Below are positions 1-6,891 of a DNA stretch of 11,497 nucleotides, one piece after another. This DNA is from Proteocatella sp051653405 (GTDB lineage: Bacteria > Bacillota > Clostridia > Peptostreptococcales > Filifactoraceae): assembly GCA_051653405.1 (NCBI GenBank), contig JBOFWC010000302.1, positions 1 to 11,497 on the forward strand, given 5' to 3'. The notes beneath the pieces are model-generated. The model worked only from the letters and a program-made list of their open reading frames with translations, did not search any database and had not been told where the DNA came from. Each line of letters starts with the position of its first letter. Positions within the stretch are counted from its first letter, which is position 1. The position numbers and the translations under genes are program-made.

Positions 1-1143
1 AACTACTGTGTAAATGAATGTAAATACTGTGGCTATCACTATTCTAACTGTAATATGAAACGAAAAAAGCTTACTCAAGAAGAAATTACAAGAGAGGTAA
101 TTGCACTTCAAGATATGGGCCATAAGCGTTTAGCGCTTGAACTTGGAGAGGATGCTCAAAATAACCCTCTTGAATACTTATTAGAGAGCATAAAAACAAT
201 ATATTCAATAAAACATAAAAATGGAGCGATAAGAAGAGTTAATGTAAATATAGCCGCAACTTCTGTTGAAGACTACAAGAAGCTTAAGGATGCGGGAATT
301 GGAACTTATATATTATTCCAAGAAACTTATAACAAAGCTACTTACGAAGATATGCATCCTAAAGGTCCTAAGCACAATTATGCATATCACACAGAGGCGA
401 TGGATAGAGCGATGGAAGCGGGCATAGATGATGTTGGAATCGGAGTGCTTTTGGGACTTCATGAGGATTATATATATGACTGCGTAGGAATGATGCTTCA
501 TGTAAAACATCTTGAGGATACTTTTGGAGTAGGGCCTCACACAATGAGTTTTCCTAGAATAAGAGCGGCGAGTGATGTGGAGCTTTCAGAGTACAGAGGA
601 ATTACAGATGAGAAATTTAATACGCTGGTAGCTATATTTAGACTGGCGGTTCCATATACAGGCATTATAATATCTACAAGAGAAACTATGGAAAATAGAG
701 CAGAGCTTTTAAAACTTGGAGTATCACAGCTTAGTGGAGGTTCATGTACAGGCGTTGGGGGATACGATGAGATGGCTAAGACAGAGAAGCAAAATACATC
801 TCAGTTTGATGTAGAAGATCATAGATCGCTTGATGAGATTACTCTAGACCTTGCCAAAAATGGATATATACCAAGTTTTTGCACCGCATGTTACAGAGAG
901 GGCAGAACTGGAGATAGATTTATGGCACTTGCAAAGTCTGGACAAATAGGAAATGTCTGTCAGCCTAATGCACTTATGACGCTTCAGGAATATCTTTCAG
1001 ATTATGCATCTGCAGAAACTAAAGCGGTAGGAGAAGCTGTTATTAATGAACAGGCGGACAAAATTCCAAATGAAATGATGAAACAAAAAACTAAAGAGTG
1101 GCTTAAACTTATAAAAGAAGGTCAGCGAGATTTTAGAGTATAA
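1..1143 (+). CDS. hydG: [FeFe]-hydrogenase maturase HydG (radical SAM tyrosine lyase), 5' end missing
   Basis: HydG cleaves tyrosine to p-cresol and supplies the CO and cyanide ligands of the [FeFe]-hydrogenase H-cluster (family knowledge). The reading frame is open from base 1, so the gene starts before the window; 380 codons are visible and roughly the first 90 residues are missing. The radical-SAM CxxxCxxC motif is at window residues 3, 7 and 10 (CVNECKYC). The HydG-specific C-terminal auxiliary-cluster motif CX2CX22C is at residues 294, 297 and 320, which separates it from the tyrosine lyase ThiH. The ATG at 55 lies downstream of the radical-SAM cysteines, so it is an internal Met and not the start. 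The gene ends 39 bases before hydF on the same strand, consistent with one maturation operon. hydE is not in the window. Confidence 0.95.
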   Translation, partial: NYCVNECKYCGYHYSNCNMKRKKLTQEEITREVIALQDMGHKRLALELGEDAQNNPLEYLLESIKTIYSIKHKNGAIRRVNVNIAATSVEDYKKLKDAGIGTYILFQETYNKATYEDMHPKGPKHNYAYHTEAMDRAMEAGIDDVGIGVLLGLHEDYIYDCVGMMLHVKHLEDTFGVGPHTMSFPRIRAASDVELSEYRGITDEKFNTLVAIFRLAVPYTGIIISTRETMENRAELLKLGVSQLSGGSCTGVGGYDEMAKTEKQNTSQFDVEDHRSLDEITLDLAKNGYIPSFCTACYREGRTGDRFMALAKSGQIGNVCQPNALMTLQEYLSDYASAETKAVGEAVINEQADKIPNEMMKQKTKEWLKLIKEGQRDFRV

Positions 1144-1182
1144 TTTAAAGGAATTATAACTTAGCAAGGAAGGAAATAAATC

Positions 1183-2394
1183 ATGGCAGTAAATGAACTA
1201 ACGAATGCTCCAAATGCGACAAGACTTCATATTGCTATATTTGGAAGGCGAAATAGTGGAAAATCCTCCCTTATAAATGCGATTTCAAATCAAGAGACGG
1301 CACTTGTAAGTGATGTGGCAGGTACGACGACAGACCCCGTGTATAGACCTATTGAACTAAATCCAATAGGCCCATGTGTGCTTATTGATACTGCAGGATT
1401 TGATGATGAGGGCAGCTTAGGGAAGATGAGGGTTGAAAAGACTGAAATCGTGCTTAATAAGACCGATATGGCGGTGCTTGTAATTTCGGCAGTACAGGGC
1501 GAATACGAGGAAGAACTTAAATGGCTTGATAAGCTTGAGGAAAAGAAAATTCCTGTACTCTTGGTAATAAATAAGATGGATTTATTAGAAGGGGAGGGCG
1601 AAATTTTAAGCCGTAAATTCCCTGTATCCCTACTAGAACTTCCAACTATAGAAGTAAGTGCTAAATCAGGACACAATATAGACAATCTAAAAAAACGCCT
1701 TACACTACTTGCGCCTAAAGATTTTGAACTTGAATCCATAACAAGTCATCTTATTAAAGAAGGGGATCATGTGCTTTTGGTAGCACCTCAGGATATTCAG
1801 GCACCTAAGGGAAGGCTTATACTTCCACAAGTGCAGACAATAAGAGATCTGTTAGATAATAAGGCCCTTGTAACGGTTATAACAACAGATAAGCTTAAGC
1901 AGACTTTGGAACTTTTCAAAGCGCCACCTCAGCTTATAATAACGGATTCGCAGGTGTTTTCTGAGGTTAAGAAGCTATGTCCTAAAGAGTCTAGACTGAC
2001 ATCATTTTCAGTGCTGATGGCAAGGTATAAGGGCGATATAGATACTTTTGTAAGTGGGGCTTCAGCTATAGATTCGCTTTCAGAAGAAAGCCATGTGCTT
2101 ATTTTGGAAGCTTGTACGCACAATCCTCTAGATGGAGATATTGGAAGGATTAAGATTCCAAATATGCTCAAAAAGCGTTTTGGAGAAAATATAAGGCTTA
2201 CTTGGAAAAGTGGGCAGGATGTGCCAAAGGACATGGATCCCTATGATTTGGTGATTCACTGTGGAGGTTGCATGCTCAATAGACAGCATGTACTTTCAAG
2301 GATAGAAAGCTGCAAGAAGCATGATACTCCAGTTACTAATTATGGAGTGTTTATAGCTCATATGACAGGGATTTTAAAAGATGTGGTGTATTAA
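1183..2394 (+). CDS. hydF: [FeFe]-hydrogenase maturation GTPase HydF
   Basis: HydF is the GTPase scaffold on which the 2Fe subcluster made with HydE and HydG is assembled before transfer to apo-hydrogenase (family knowledge). The 403-residue protein has an N-terminal Era/TrmE-like G domain: P-loop GRRNSGKS at 21-28, the Thr-rich switch (GTTTD) near 47-51, DTAG at 69-72, NKMD at 130-133 and a SAKS motif near 165. The C-terminal domain carries the HydF iron-sulfur ligands Cys311-x-His313, then His359-Cys360-x-x-Cys363, the CxHx(n)HCxxC signature. Length is normal for the family and all motifs look intact. An AAGGAAGG ribosome binding site precedes the ATG. It follows hydG by 39 bases and ends before the terminator hairpin at 2557-2605, so it is the last gene of this operon. 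Confidence 0.96.
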   Translation: MAVNELTNAPNATRLHIAIFGRRNSGKSSLINAISNQETALVSDVAGTTTDPVYRPIELNPIGPCVLIDTAGFDDEGSLGKMRVEKTEIVLNKTDMAVLVISAVQGEYEEELKWLDKLEEKKIPVLLVINKMDLLEGEGEILSRKFPVSLLELPTIEVSAKSGHNIDNLKKRLTLLAPKDFELESITSHLIKEGDHVLLVAPQDIQAPKGRLILPQVQTIRDLLDNKALVTVITTDKLKQTLELFKAPPQLIITDSQVFSEVKKLCPKESRLTSFSVLMARYKGDIDTFVSGASAIDSLSEESHVLILEACTHNPLDGDIGRIKIPNMLKKRFGENIRLTWKSGQDVPKDMDPYDLVIHCGGCMLNRQHVLSRIESCKKHDTPVTNYGVFIAHMTGILKDVVY

Positions 2395-2466
2395 AAATAT
2401 TCAATTTTTCTAGAAGATACTGCCTTTAATTACAGGTGGAAAATGTAATAAATATCGGTACTTGTT

Positions 2467-2557
2467 TGGGGATAAGTTATCCACAAATGTGCATAACTTA
2501 TTTATAAATGTTGATAAATCAATAAAAACTTATATAATAAAACTAAATATATCCACA
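2467..2557. promoter_or_regulatory. Cluster of DnaA-box-like 9-mers in a dyad (possible DnaA-binding/titration site)
   Basis: Seen directly: a perfect DnaA box TTATCCACA at 2477-2485. A second match to TTATNCACA lies in opposite orientation at 2488-2496 (TGTGCATAA). One-mismatch boxes are at 2467-2475 (TGGGGATAA), 2509-2517 (TGTTGATAA) and 2549-2557 (ATATCCACA). The first two sit in a near-perfect 30-base dyad at 2472-2501 with outer arms ATAAGTTAT/ATAACTTAT. A second inverted repeat is nested at 2465-2487. AT-rich sequence follows up to about 2550. The site lies between convergent genes, so it is not an obvious promoter operator. DnaA binding is inference; a structured RNA in the hydF 3' UTR is the alternative. 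Confidence 0.5.
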
Positions 2558-2605
2558 AAAAATCTGTGTGTAATAGAATTTAATTCTAAAACACACAGAT
2601 TTTTT
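2557..2605. terminator. Bidirectional intrinsic terminator between hydF and the regulator gene
   Basis: A perfect 15-bp inverted repeat (2557-2571 with 2591-2605; AAAAAATCTGTGTGT and its complement) encloses a 19-base loop. The loop itself contains an AGAATT/AATTCT repeat that can extend the hairpin. The T-run on either strand suits rho-independent termination of both hydF (+) and the convergent regulator gene (-). The last DnaA-like box overlaps its first base. Confidence 0.85.
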
Positions 2606-2629
2606 ATATTCCAATTTTTTATATTCCAA
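2600..2629. repeat. Perfect 15-bp tandem duplication across the 3' end of the regulator gene
   Basis: The 15-mer TTTTTTATATTCCAA occurs at 2600-2614 and immediately again at 2615-2629. The second copy contains the regulator's stop codon (TAA, complement of 2619-2621) and codes for most of its last residues. The first copy overlaps the terminator T-run. It looks like a replication-slippage duplication; no function is implied. Confidence 0.8.
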
Positions 2630-4328
2630 GCTTTTCCATTTTTCGATAAAGGGTTCTAAGGCTTATACCAAGTGATTGAGAAATTTTATTTTTACCCTCT
2701 AAGGAGTAGCCATATTTATCAAGAAGGTCTAATATATTTTGTCTTTCAACATCTTCCCTGCTTGGAGATTGAGTATCTTGGATCTTTATACTTTCGTAGT
2801 GAAGTTTTGAAGGGAGATCCTTTAGCGTCATAAGAGAATTTTCAGATAGATTGGCAGCATATTCTATAACATTTTGGAGCTCTCTAATATTTCCTGGCCA
2901 GGAGTAAGCTTCAAAAAAATTTTTTACAGGAACAGAAAAATTTTCTATAGGAGTATCAAGTTTTTGTTTTAGCCTTTGAAGATAATTTTCTGCAATTGGA
3001 ATAATATCAGAGGTTCGTTTTCGAAGTGGAGGAAGCTCTATATTTATAGCGCTTATTCTGTAGTACAAATCTTCTCTAAATTTTCCGGTTTTCATCATTT
3101 CTAAAAGATTTTTATTTGTGGCAGCTATAACTCTTATGTTAAGTGATATTTTCTCGGTTGAGCCCACTCTTTCAAGCTCATATTCTTGAAGTACTCTAAG
3201 GAGTTTAGGCTGTGCACAAAGCGGCATTTCGCCAAGCTCATCAAGAAAAAGCGTTCCGCCCTGAGCCATTTCTATTTTTCCGATTTTGCCCCCCTTTTTA
3301 GCACCCGTGAAGGAACCTTCCTCATATCCAAAGAGTTCACTTTCAAATAAGTTTTCAGGAATGCTAGAGCAGTTTATAGCGACAAAAGGGTATTTTTTTC
3401 TATGGCTGCGTTCATGAATAGCTTTAGCGACAAGTTCTTTTCCTGTGCCAGTTTCTCCGGTTATAAGTACAGGCGTAGGGCTGTCAGCGAGTTTGGTTAT
3501 TAGCGAGTGAACTTTTTGAGTTTCTTCACTGTCACCTACTATTCGCTTAAGGTAGGTATTGTCGGTTTCATCCAAGAAGATTTCATTAGAGAGTCTAAGG
3601 ACTATAGCAGACACTGCCTCGTTTTTTACTATATTTTTAGTAGTGAGGCGAGCACAATAATTTTTCATTGTAATTTCGTTTTCAAAAAATTCTTCTCCAG
3701 CTAAGATGCGTTTTACTATATTCTCAGGAAGTATGTGCCATAGGGAAGAGGTCATTAGATTGCAGGAACTAAGATTTTTTACGGCAATTGAATTGCAGTG
3801 AGTTATTATTCCATTGGAATCTGTAAGCAGAAGAGAACTTCGAGAAACGCTAAAAATTCCATGAACTAAATATTCTGTATTGGAAGATATCGAGTCTCCG
3901 GTGTGATTTACAATAATTTCACCTAAAAGACTTGATAGTTCGGTTATTACATTTTGGTATATTTCAGGGGTTGAAGAAATTCGCTGATGGCCTTCTTTTG
4001 TAAAGGAAGTTATGGCAATAACGCCCATTACCATGCCATCGGCCTTTATACAGCTTAATATTTCAATAGTGGAGGGACAGTTGTCTTTGAAACGGCAGCC
4101 TATACAAGAAGCCATTTCTCCAGGCTTATTTACAAGGACACTCCCATAGCTCAAGACTTCATTTATGGATGGAGCATGTACGGAGCGACCTTTTCGTTTT
4201 AGGTATGTAGGCGTGCAGCAGAAAATGTTGGCATCATTGTCAAATACGGCAACTTCAACTTTTAAAGAATCAGCTACTCCCGTAATCACACGCTGTATAG
4301 ATGAATAGACATCAGTTAAATTGTACAT
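2619..4328 (-). CDS. Sigma-54-dependent transcriptional activator (Cys-cluster sensor, PAS-like, AAA+, Fis HTH)
   Basis: This is a 569-residue bacterial enhancer-binding protein. Residues 1-145 form a sensor-like region with four cysteines at 75, 78, 83 and 92 (CIGCRFKDNC then SC), a possible metal or iron-sulfur/redox site. Residues about 150-255 look PAS-like (LLTDSNGIITHCNS). The central AAA+ domain has Walker A GETGTGKE at 290-297, a sigma-54-contact loop GSFTGA at 338-343 (canonical GAFTGA, with Ala to Ser), and Walker B TLFLDE at 359-364. A Fis-type HTH occupies about 540-569. There is no receiver domain, so a cognate kinase is not expected; the signal should be sensed directly. It is divergent from the SDR-GcvP-like operon, which has a -24/-12 promoter and a TTGACA-repeat array, so it is the probable activator of that operon. 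A GAGGG ribosome binding site precedes the ATG. The ligand is unknown. Confidence 0.93.
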   Translation of the reverse strand: MYNLTDVYSSIQRVITGVADSLKVEVAVFDNDANIFCCTPTYLKRKGRSVHAPSINEVLSYGSVLVNKPGEMASCIGCRFKDNCPSTIEILSCIKADGMVMGVIAITSFTKEGHQRISSTPEIYQNVITELSSLLGEIIVNHTGDSISSNTEYLVHGIFSVSRSSLLLTDSNGIITHCNSIAVKNLSSCNLMTSSLWHILPENIVKRILAGEEFFENEITMKNYCARLTTKNIVKNEAVSAIVLRLSNEIFLDETDNTYLKRIVGDSEETQKVHSLITKLADSPTPVLITGETGTGKELVAKAIHERSHRKKYPFVAINCSSIPENLFESELFGYEEGSFTGAKKGGKIGKIEMAQGGTLFLDELGEMPLCAQPKLLRVLQEYELERVGSTEKISLNIRVIAATNKNLLEMMKTGKFREDLYYRISAINIELPPLRKRTSDIIPIAENYLQRLKQKLDTPIENFSVPVKNFFEAYSWPGNIRELQNVIEYAANLSENSLMTLKDLPSKLHYESIKIQDTQSPSREDVERQNILDLLDKYGYSLEGKNKISQSLGISLRTLYRKMEKLGI

Positions 4329-4366
4329 GCAATCCCTCTTTTGAGTTTTCAGATTATTCTGCCGTC

Positions 4367-4395
4367 ATTATATATCAAATTGACATAATTGACAA
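4367..4395 (-). promoter_or_regulatory. Sigma-70-type promoter of the regulator gene
   Basis: On the - strand, TTGTCA (complement of 4390-4395), a 17-base spacer and TATAAT (complement of 4367-4372) make a near-consensus vegetative promoter. Transcription would start near 4360, about 32 bases before the ATG. Two of the TTGACA-like repeats (4380-4385 and 4389-4394) lie inside it, so a protein bound there would be expected to repress the regulator's own transcription (inference). Confidence 0.7.
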
Positions 4396-4458
4396 GTCAC
4401 AATAGTGGTTTGACATAAAATTTGACATTGACTATGAGATTTGACAATTAAAATGACA
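4380..4458 (+). promoter_or_regulatory. Array of seven TTGACA-like repeats: probable activator (enhancer) sites
   Basis: TTGACA occurs at 4380, 4389, 4410, 4422 and 4441, with TTGACT at 4428 and ATGACA at 4453, all in the same orientation within 79 bases. Several extend to TTTGACAT. The array is about 130-210 bases upstream of the -24/-12 promoter, the usual range for sigma-54 activator binding. It sits between the regulator and the operon it most likely controls. Spacing is irregular (6 to 21 bases). TTGACA also resembles a sigma-70 -35 element, but seven clustered copies are not explained that way. The binding protein is inferred. Confidence 0.65.
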
Positions 4459-4587
4459 AGTAAATTTGGAAAAGGAGTTATTTCTAGGATAATTATCATT
4501 TAAGCAAAATTTTAGATATTAAAAAAACCTTGGTTTACAATAGGGTTTAGGATATTTAATTGGGTAATAATATAGAGGGCTCTAAAC

Positions 4588-4606
4588 TTGGCACAGTTTG
4601 TGCAAT
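4588..4606 (+). promoter_or_regulatory. Sigma-54 (-24/-12) promoter of the SDR-GcvP-like operon
   Basis: TTGGCACAGTTTGTGCAAT has the diagnostic GG (4590-4591), ten bases, GC (4602-4603) spacing and a perfect TTGGCAC -24 element. The -12 element is GTGC instead of TTGC. Transcription would start near 4615, giving a leader of about 57 bases that ends in an AGGAGG ribosome binding site (4658-4663). The leader is too short for a glycine riboswitch. Confidence 0.88.
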
Positions 4607-4671
4607 ACAATATAGCAAGGTAAAGAGTTAAATAAAAATATTAAATAAAATACATACAGGAGGAAATTAAA

Positions 4672-5466
4672 ATGTTGTACAAAAAAGATCTATTAGACTT
4701 AACTGGTAAAGTGGCAATAATAACAGGCGCAGGTTCAGGAATAGGACTTGGCACAGCGCAGCTCCTTTCGGCTTATGGAGCAGCAGTAGCTATGGTGGAT
4801 GTAAGTGATGACGCAGAAAAGCAGGCGGAGGAAATTAGAAGCGAAGGCAGAAACGCAGCATTTTTCAAATGTGATGTAAGAGATGAAGCGCAGGTGAAAG
4901 CTACAGTAGAAGCAGTCAAACAAAAATTTGGAAGAGTAGATATTCTTTTTAATAATGCAGGGGTTACAGTACGAAAAACTATGGTTGATCTTTCTGAAAA
5001 AGAATGGGATTTTGTACTGGATGTAGGCTTAAAAGGATTATTTTTATTCTCTAAACATACAATTCCCGTAATGGAAGAAGTTGGTGGAGGAAGTATAATA
5101 AACACAGGTTCTGGCTGGGGAATAAAAGGTGGCGATATGGCCGCAGCATATTGTGCAGTAAAGGGTGGTATTGTCAATGTGACAAGAGCGATGGCAATAG
5201 ATCATGGGTCTAAAAATATAAGAGTAAATAGTGTCAACCCAGGGGATACTGATACAGCAATGCTTAGGGATGAAGGCGTTCAGACGGGGATTGTAAAAGA
5301 TGAGGTTTCTCAGAAAGAATATCTTGATGATTGTGGAAAAGGAAGACCGCTTTCAAGAATTGGAATGCCAGAAGATATTGCAAATGCAGTACTTTTCCTT
5401 GCAAGTGACCTTTCGAGCTGGGTTACAGGGTCAGCACTTGTGGTAGACGGTGGAGGAATTGCTTAA
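4672..5466 (+). CDS. Short-chain dehydrogenase/reductase (SDR), classical type, atypical active site
   Basis: This 264-residue protein is a normal-length classical SDR and should oxidise or reduce an alcohol/carbonyl pair with a nicotinamide cofactor. The Rossmann motif TGAGSGIG is at 18-25. Asp43 at the end of the second strand favours NAD(H). NNAG is at 94-97, the catalytic Ser147 and Tyr160-x3-Lys164 are present, and the C terminus has the usual VTGSALVVDGG. The residue that is normally Asn in the N-S-Y-K tetrad (in the 'VNLKG' segment) is Gly119 here (DVGLKG). The ATG has an AGGAGG site 8 bases upstream. It is the first gene after the sigma-54 promoter and is followed after 23 bases by the GcvPA-like gene, so it probably acts on the same substrate or its product. 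The substrate cannot be read from the sequence. Confidence 0.93.
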   Translation: MLYKKDLLDLTGKVAIITGAGSGIGLGTAQLLSAYGAAVAMVDVSDDAEKQAEEIRSEGRNAAFFKCDVRDEAQVKATVEAVKQKFGRVDILFNNAGVTVRKTMVDLSEKEWDFVLDVGLKGLFLFSKHTIPVMEEVGGGSIINTGSGWGIKGGDMAAAYCAVKGGIVNVTRAMAIDHGSKNIRVNSVNPGDTDTAMLRDEGVQTGIVKDEVSQKEYLDDCGKGRPLSRIGMPEDIANAVLFLASDLSSWVTGSALVVDGGGIA

Positions 5467-5489
5467 TATTTTTAAGGAGGATTAAGACT

Positions 5490-6890
5490 ATGAGAGGATT
5501 TAAGAATCACCCATATATACCAAATTCAGATCCAAAGATTCAACAGGAGATGCTTAATTACTTAGGATTAAATTCACTTGAAGAGCTTCATGAGGATGTA
5601 CCTGAAGAAATAAAACTAAATAAACCAATGGACTTAGAAAAGGCTATTCCATCAGAGTATGAACTAAAGCGCCATATGATGTCCATACTCAAAAAGAATG
5701 AAGATTGCACTGAAAATCTATGTTTTTTAGGCGCAGGGTGTTGGCCTCATTATGTACCAGCAATCTGTGATGAGATAAACAGCAGAGGCGAATTTTTAAC
5801 TGCATATGGGGGAGAACCATACAATGACTTTGGAAGATTTCAAACGCTTTTTGAATATCAGAGCATGATTGCAGAGCTTGTAGACATGGAAGTTGTAAAT
5901 GTACCAACTATGGACTGGACACAGGCAGCATCAACATCTATAAGAATGGCAGGCAGAATGACTGGACGAAAAGATGTGCTTATAGCAGGTACGGTTTCTC
6001 AGGAAAGACTAAGTGCAATAACTAATTATTGTCGCGCTGATTTAAATATAATAAAACTTGAGTATTCTCATAAGACTGGGCTTATGGATCTTGAAGATTT
6101 AAAGAAAAAGATTTCAGAAAATACAGCGGCAATTTACTTTGAAAATCCATCATATCTAGGTTTTGTAGAGACTCAGGGTGGTGAAATATCAAATCTAGCT
6201 AAAGCAAGTGGAGCTGAACTTGTGGTAGGGGTAGACCCAATCTCTCTTGGAGTACTTGAATCGCCAAGAGCGTATGGCGCAAATATAATATGTGGAGATC
6301 TTCAGCCTCTTGGAATTCATATGAACTATGGGGGAGGGCACGGTGGTTTCATGGCAACGCTAGATGAGGAGCGTTATGTAATGGAATACCCTTCAAGACT
6401 ATTTGGAATAGCACCTACTATAAAAGAAGGTGAATACGGTTTTGGGGATGTAGCATATGATAGAACTTCTTTTGGGCATCATAGAGAAAAAGGGAAGGAA
6501 TATGTAGGGACACAGGCAGCACTTTGGGGAATAACTGCAGGGGTATATCTAGCGACTATGGGACCAAAGGGAATGCAGGAGGTTGGACAAAATATAATAC
6601 AGAAAAATCTCTATGCTAAGCAGCAAATAGCTAAACTTAAAAATGTAGAGCTTGGAATTGACAGTTTTTCATTTAAAGAGTTTGTAGTAGATTTTAATAA
6701 GACAGGAAAAACTGTAGCGGAGATAAATAAGATTTTACTATCTAAAAATATATTTGGAGGTAAGGACCTTTCTGAAGAGTTTGAACATATGGGTCAAAGT
6801 GCACTCTACTGCATAACTGAAATTCATACCAAGGAAGACATAGATTACCTTGTAAATTCACTAAAAGAAATCGTAGAGGGGGAGTGCTAA
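5490..6890 (+). CDS. gcvPA: GcvPA-like protein: divergent homolog of glycine dehydrogenase (decarboxylating) subunit 1
   Basis: This 466-residue protein, slightly longer than usual, belongs to the GcvPA family. In split P-proteins GcvPA forms the active heterotetramer with GcvPB; it has the PLP-transferase fold but no PLP lysine. Family resemblance is clear in the N terminus (YIPN..., FLGAGCWPHYVPAI, SRGEFLTAY, FEYQSMIAEL) and in the late segment YGANIICGDLQPLGI. Key stretches differ from the typical sequence: TAYTPYQPEISQG is TAYGGEPYNDFGR at 104-116, and the usual RGFVLTLQTREQHIRREKAT region is YGFGDVAYDRTSFGHHREKG. These changes suggest an altered substrate or partner. An AAGGAGG ribosome binding site precedes the ATG, and the gene ends one base before the GcvPB-like gene, implying 1:1 translation. 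The symbol names the family; glycine decarboxylation is not established. Confidence 0.85.
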   Translation: MRGFKNHPYIPNSDPKIQQEMLNYLGLNSLEELHEDVPEEIKLNKPMDLEKAIPSEYELKRHMMSILKKNEDCTENLCFLGAGCWPHYVPAICDEINSRGEFLTAYGGEPYNDFGRFQTLFEYQSMIAELVDMEVVNVPTMDWTQAASTSIRMAGRMTGRKDVLIAGTVSQERLSAITNYCRADLNIIKLEYSHKTGLMDLEDLKKKISENTAAIYFENPSYLGFVETQGGEISNLAKASGAELVVGVDPISLGVLESPRAYGANIICGDLQPLGIHMNYGGGHGGFMATLDEERYVMEYPSRLFGIAPTIKEGEYGFGDVAYDRTSFGHHREKGKEYVGTQAALWGITAGVYLATMGPKGMQEVGQNIIQKNLYAKQQIAKLKNVELGIDSFSFKEFVVDFNKTGKTVAEINKILLSKNIFGGKDLSEEFEHMGQSALYCITEIHTKEDIDYLVNSLKEIVEGEC

Positions 6891-6891
6891 A

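Noticed and set aside
55..1143. hydG starting at the ATG at 55
   Set aside because: The radical-SAM CxxxCxxC motif lies upstream in the same open frame, so the gene begins before the window.
1290..1739. 149-residue reading frame antisense to hydF
   Set aside because: It is Ser-rich and is the mirror of a conserved GTPase domain, a typical shadow of the real gene. The same applies to the other antisense frames in hydF, the SDR, the GcvP-like genes and the NhaC-like gene.
2462..2659. 65-residue reading frame on the + strand after hydF
   Set aside because: It covers the DnaA-like boxes and the terminator and enters the regulator gene antisense. It has low-complexity composition and no clear ribosome binding site.
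4488..4497. GATAATTATC palindrome in the control region (Fur-like half)
   Set aside because: It is only a 10-base AT-rich palindrome, too short and too common in such DNA to support an operator.
4525..4536. AAACC-TT-GGTTT inverted repeat upstream of the sigma-54 promoter
   Set aside because: It is a single short repeat with no second copy near the NhaC-like promoter. Function cannot be supported.
4607..4671. Glycine riboswitch or other leader RNA before the SDR gene
   Set aside because: The predicted leader is about 57 bases, A/T-rich, with no stable stems or terminator.
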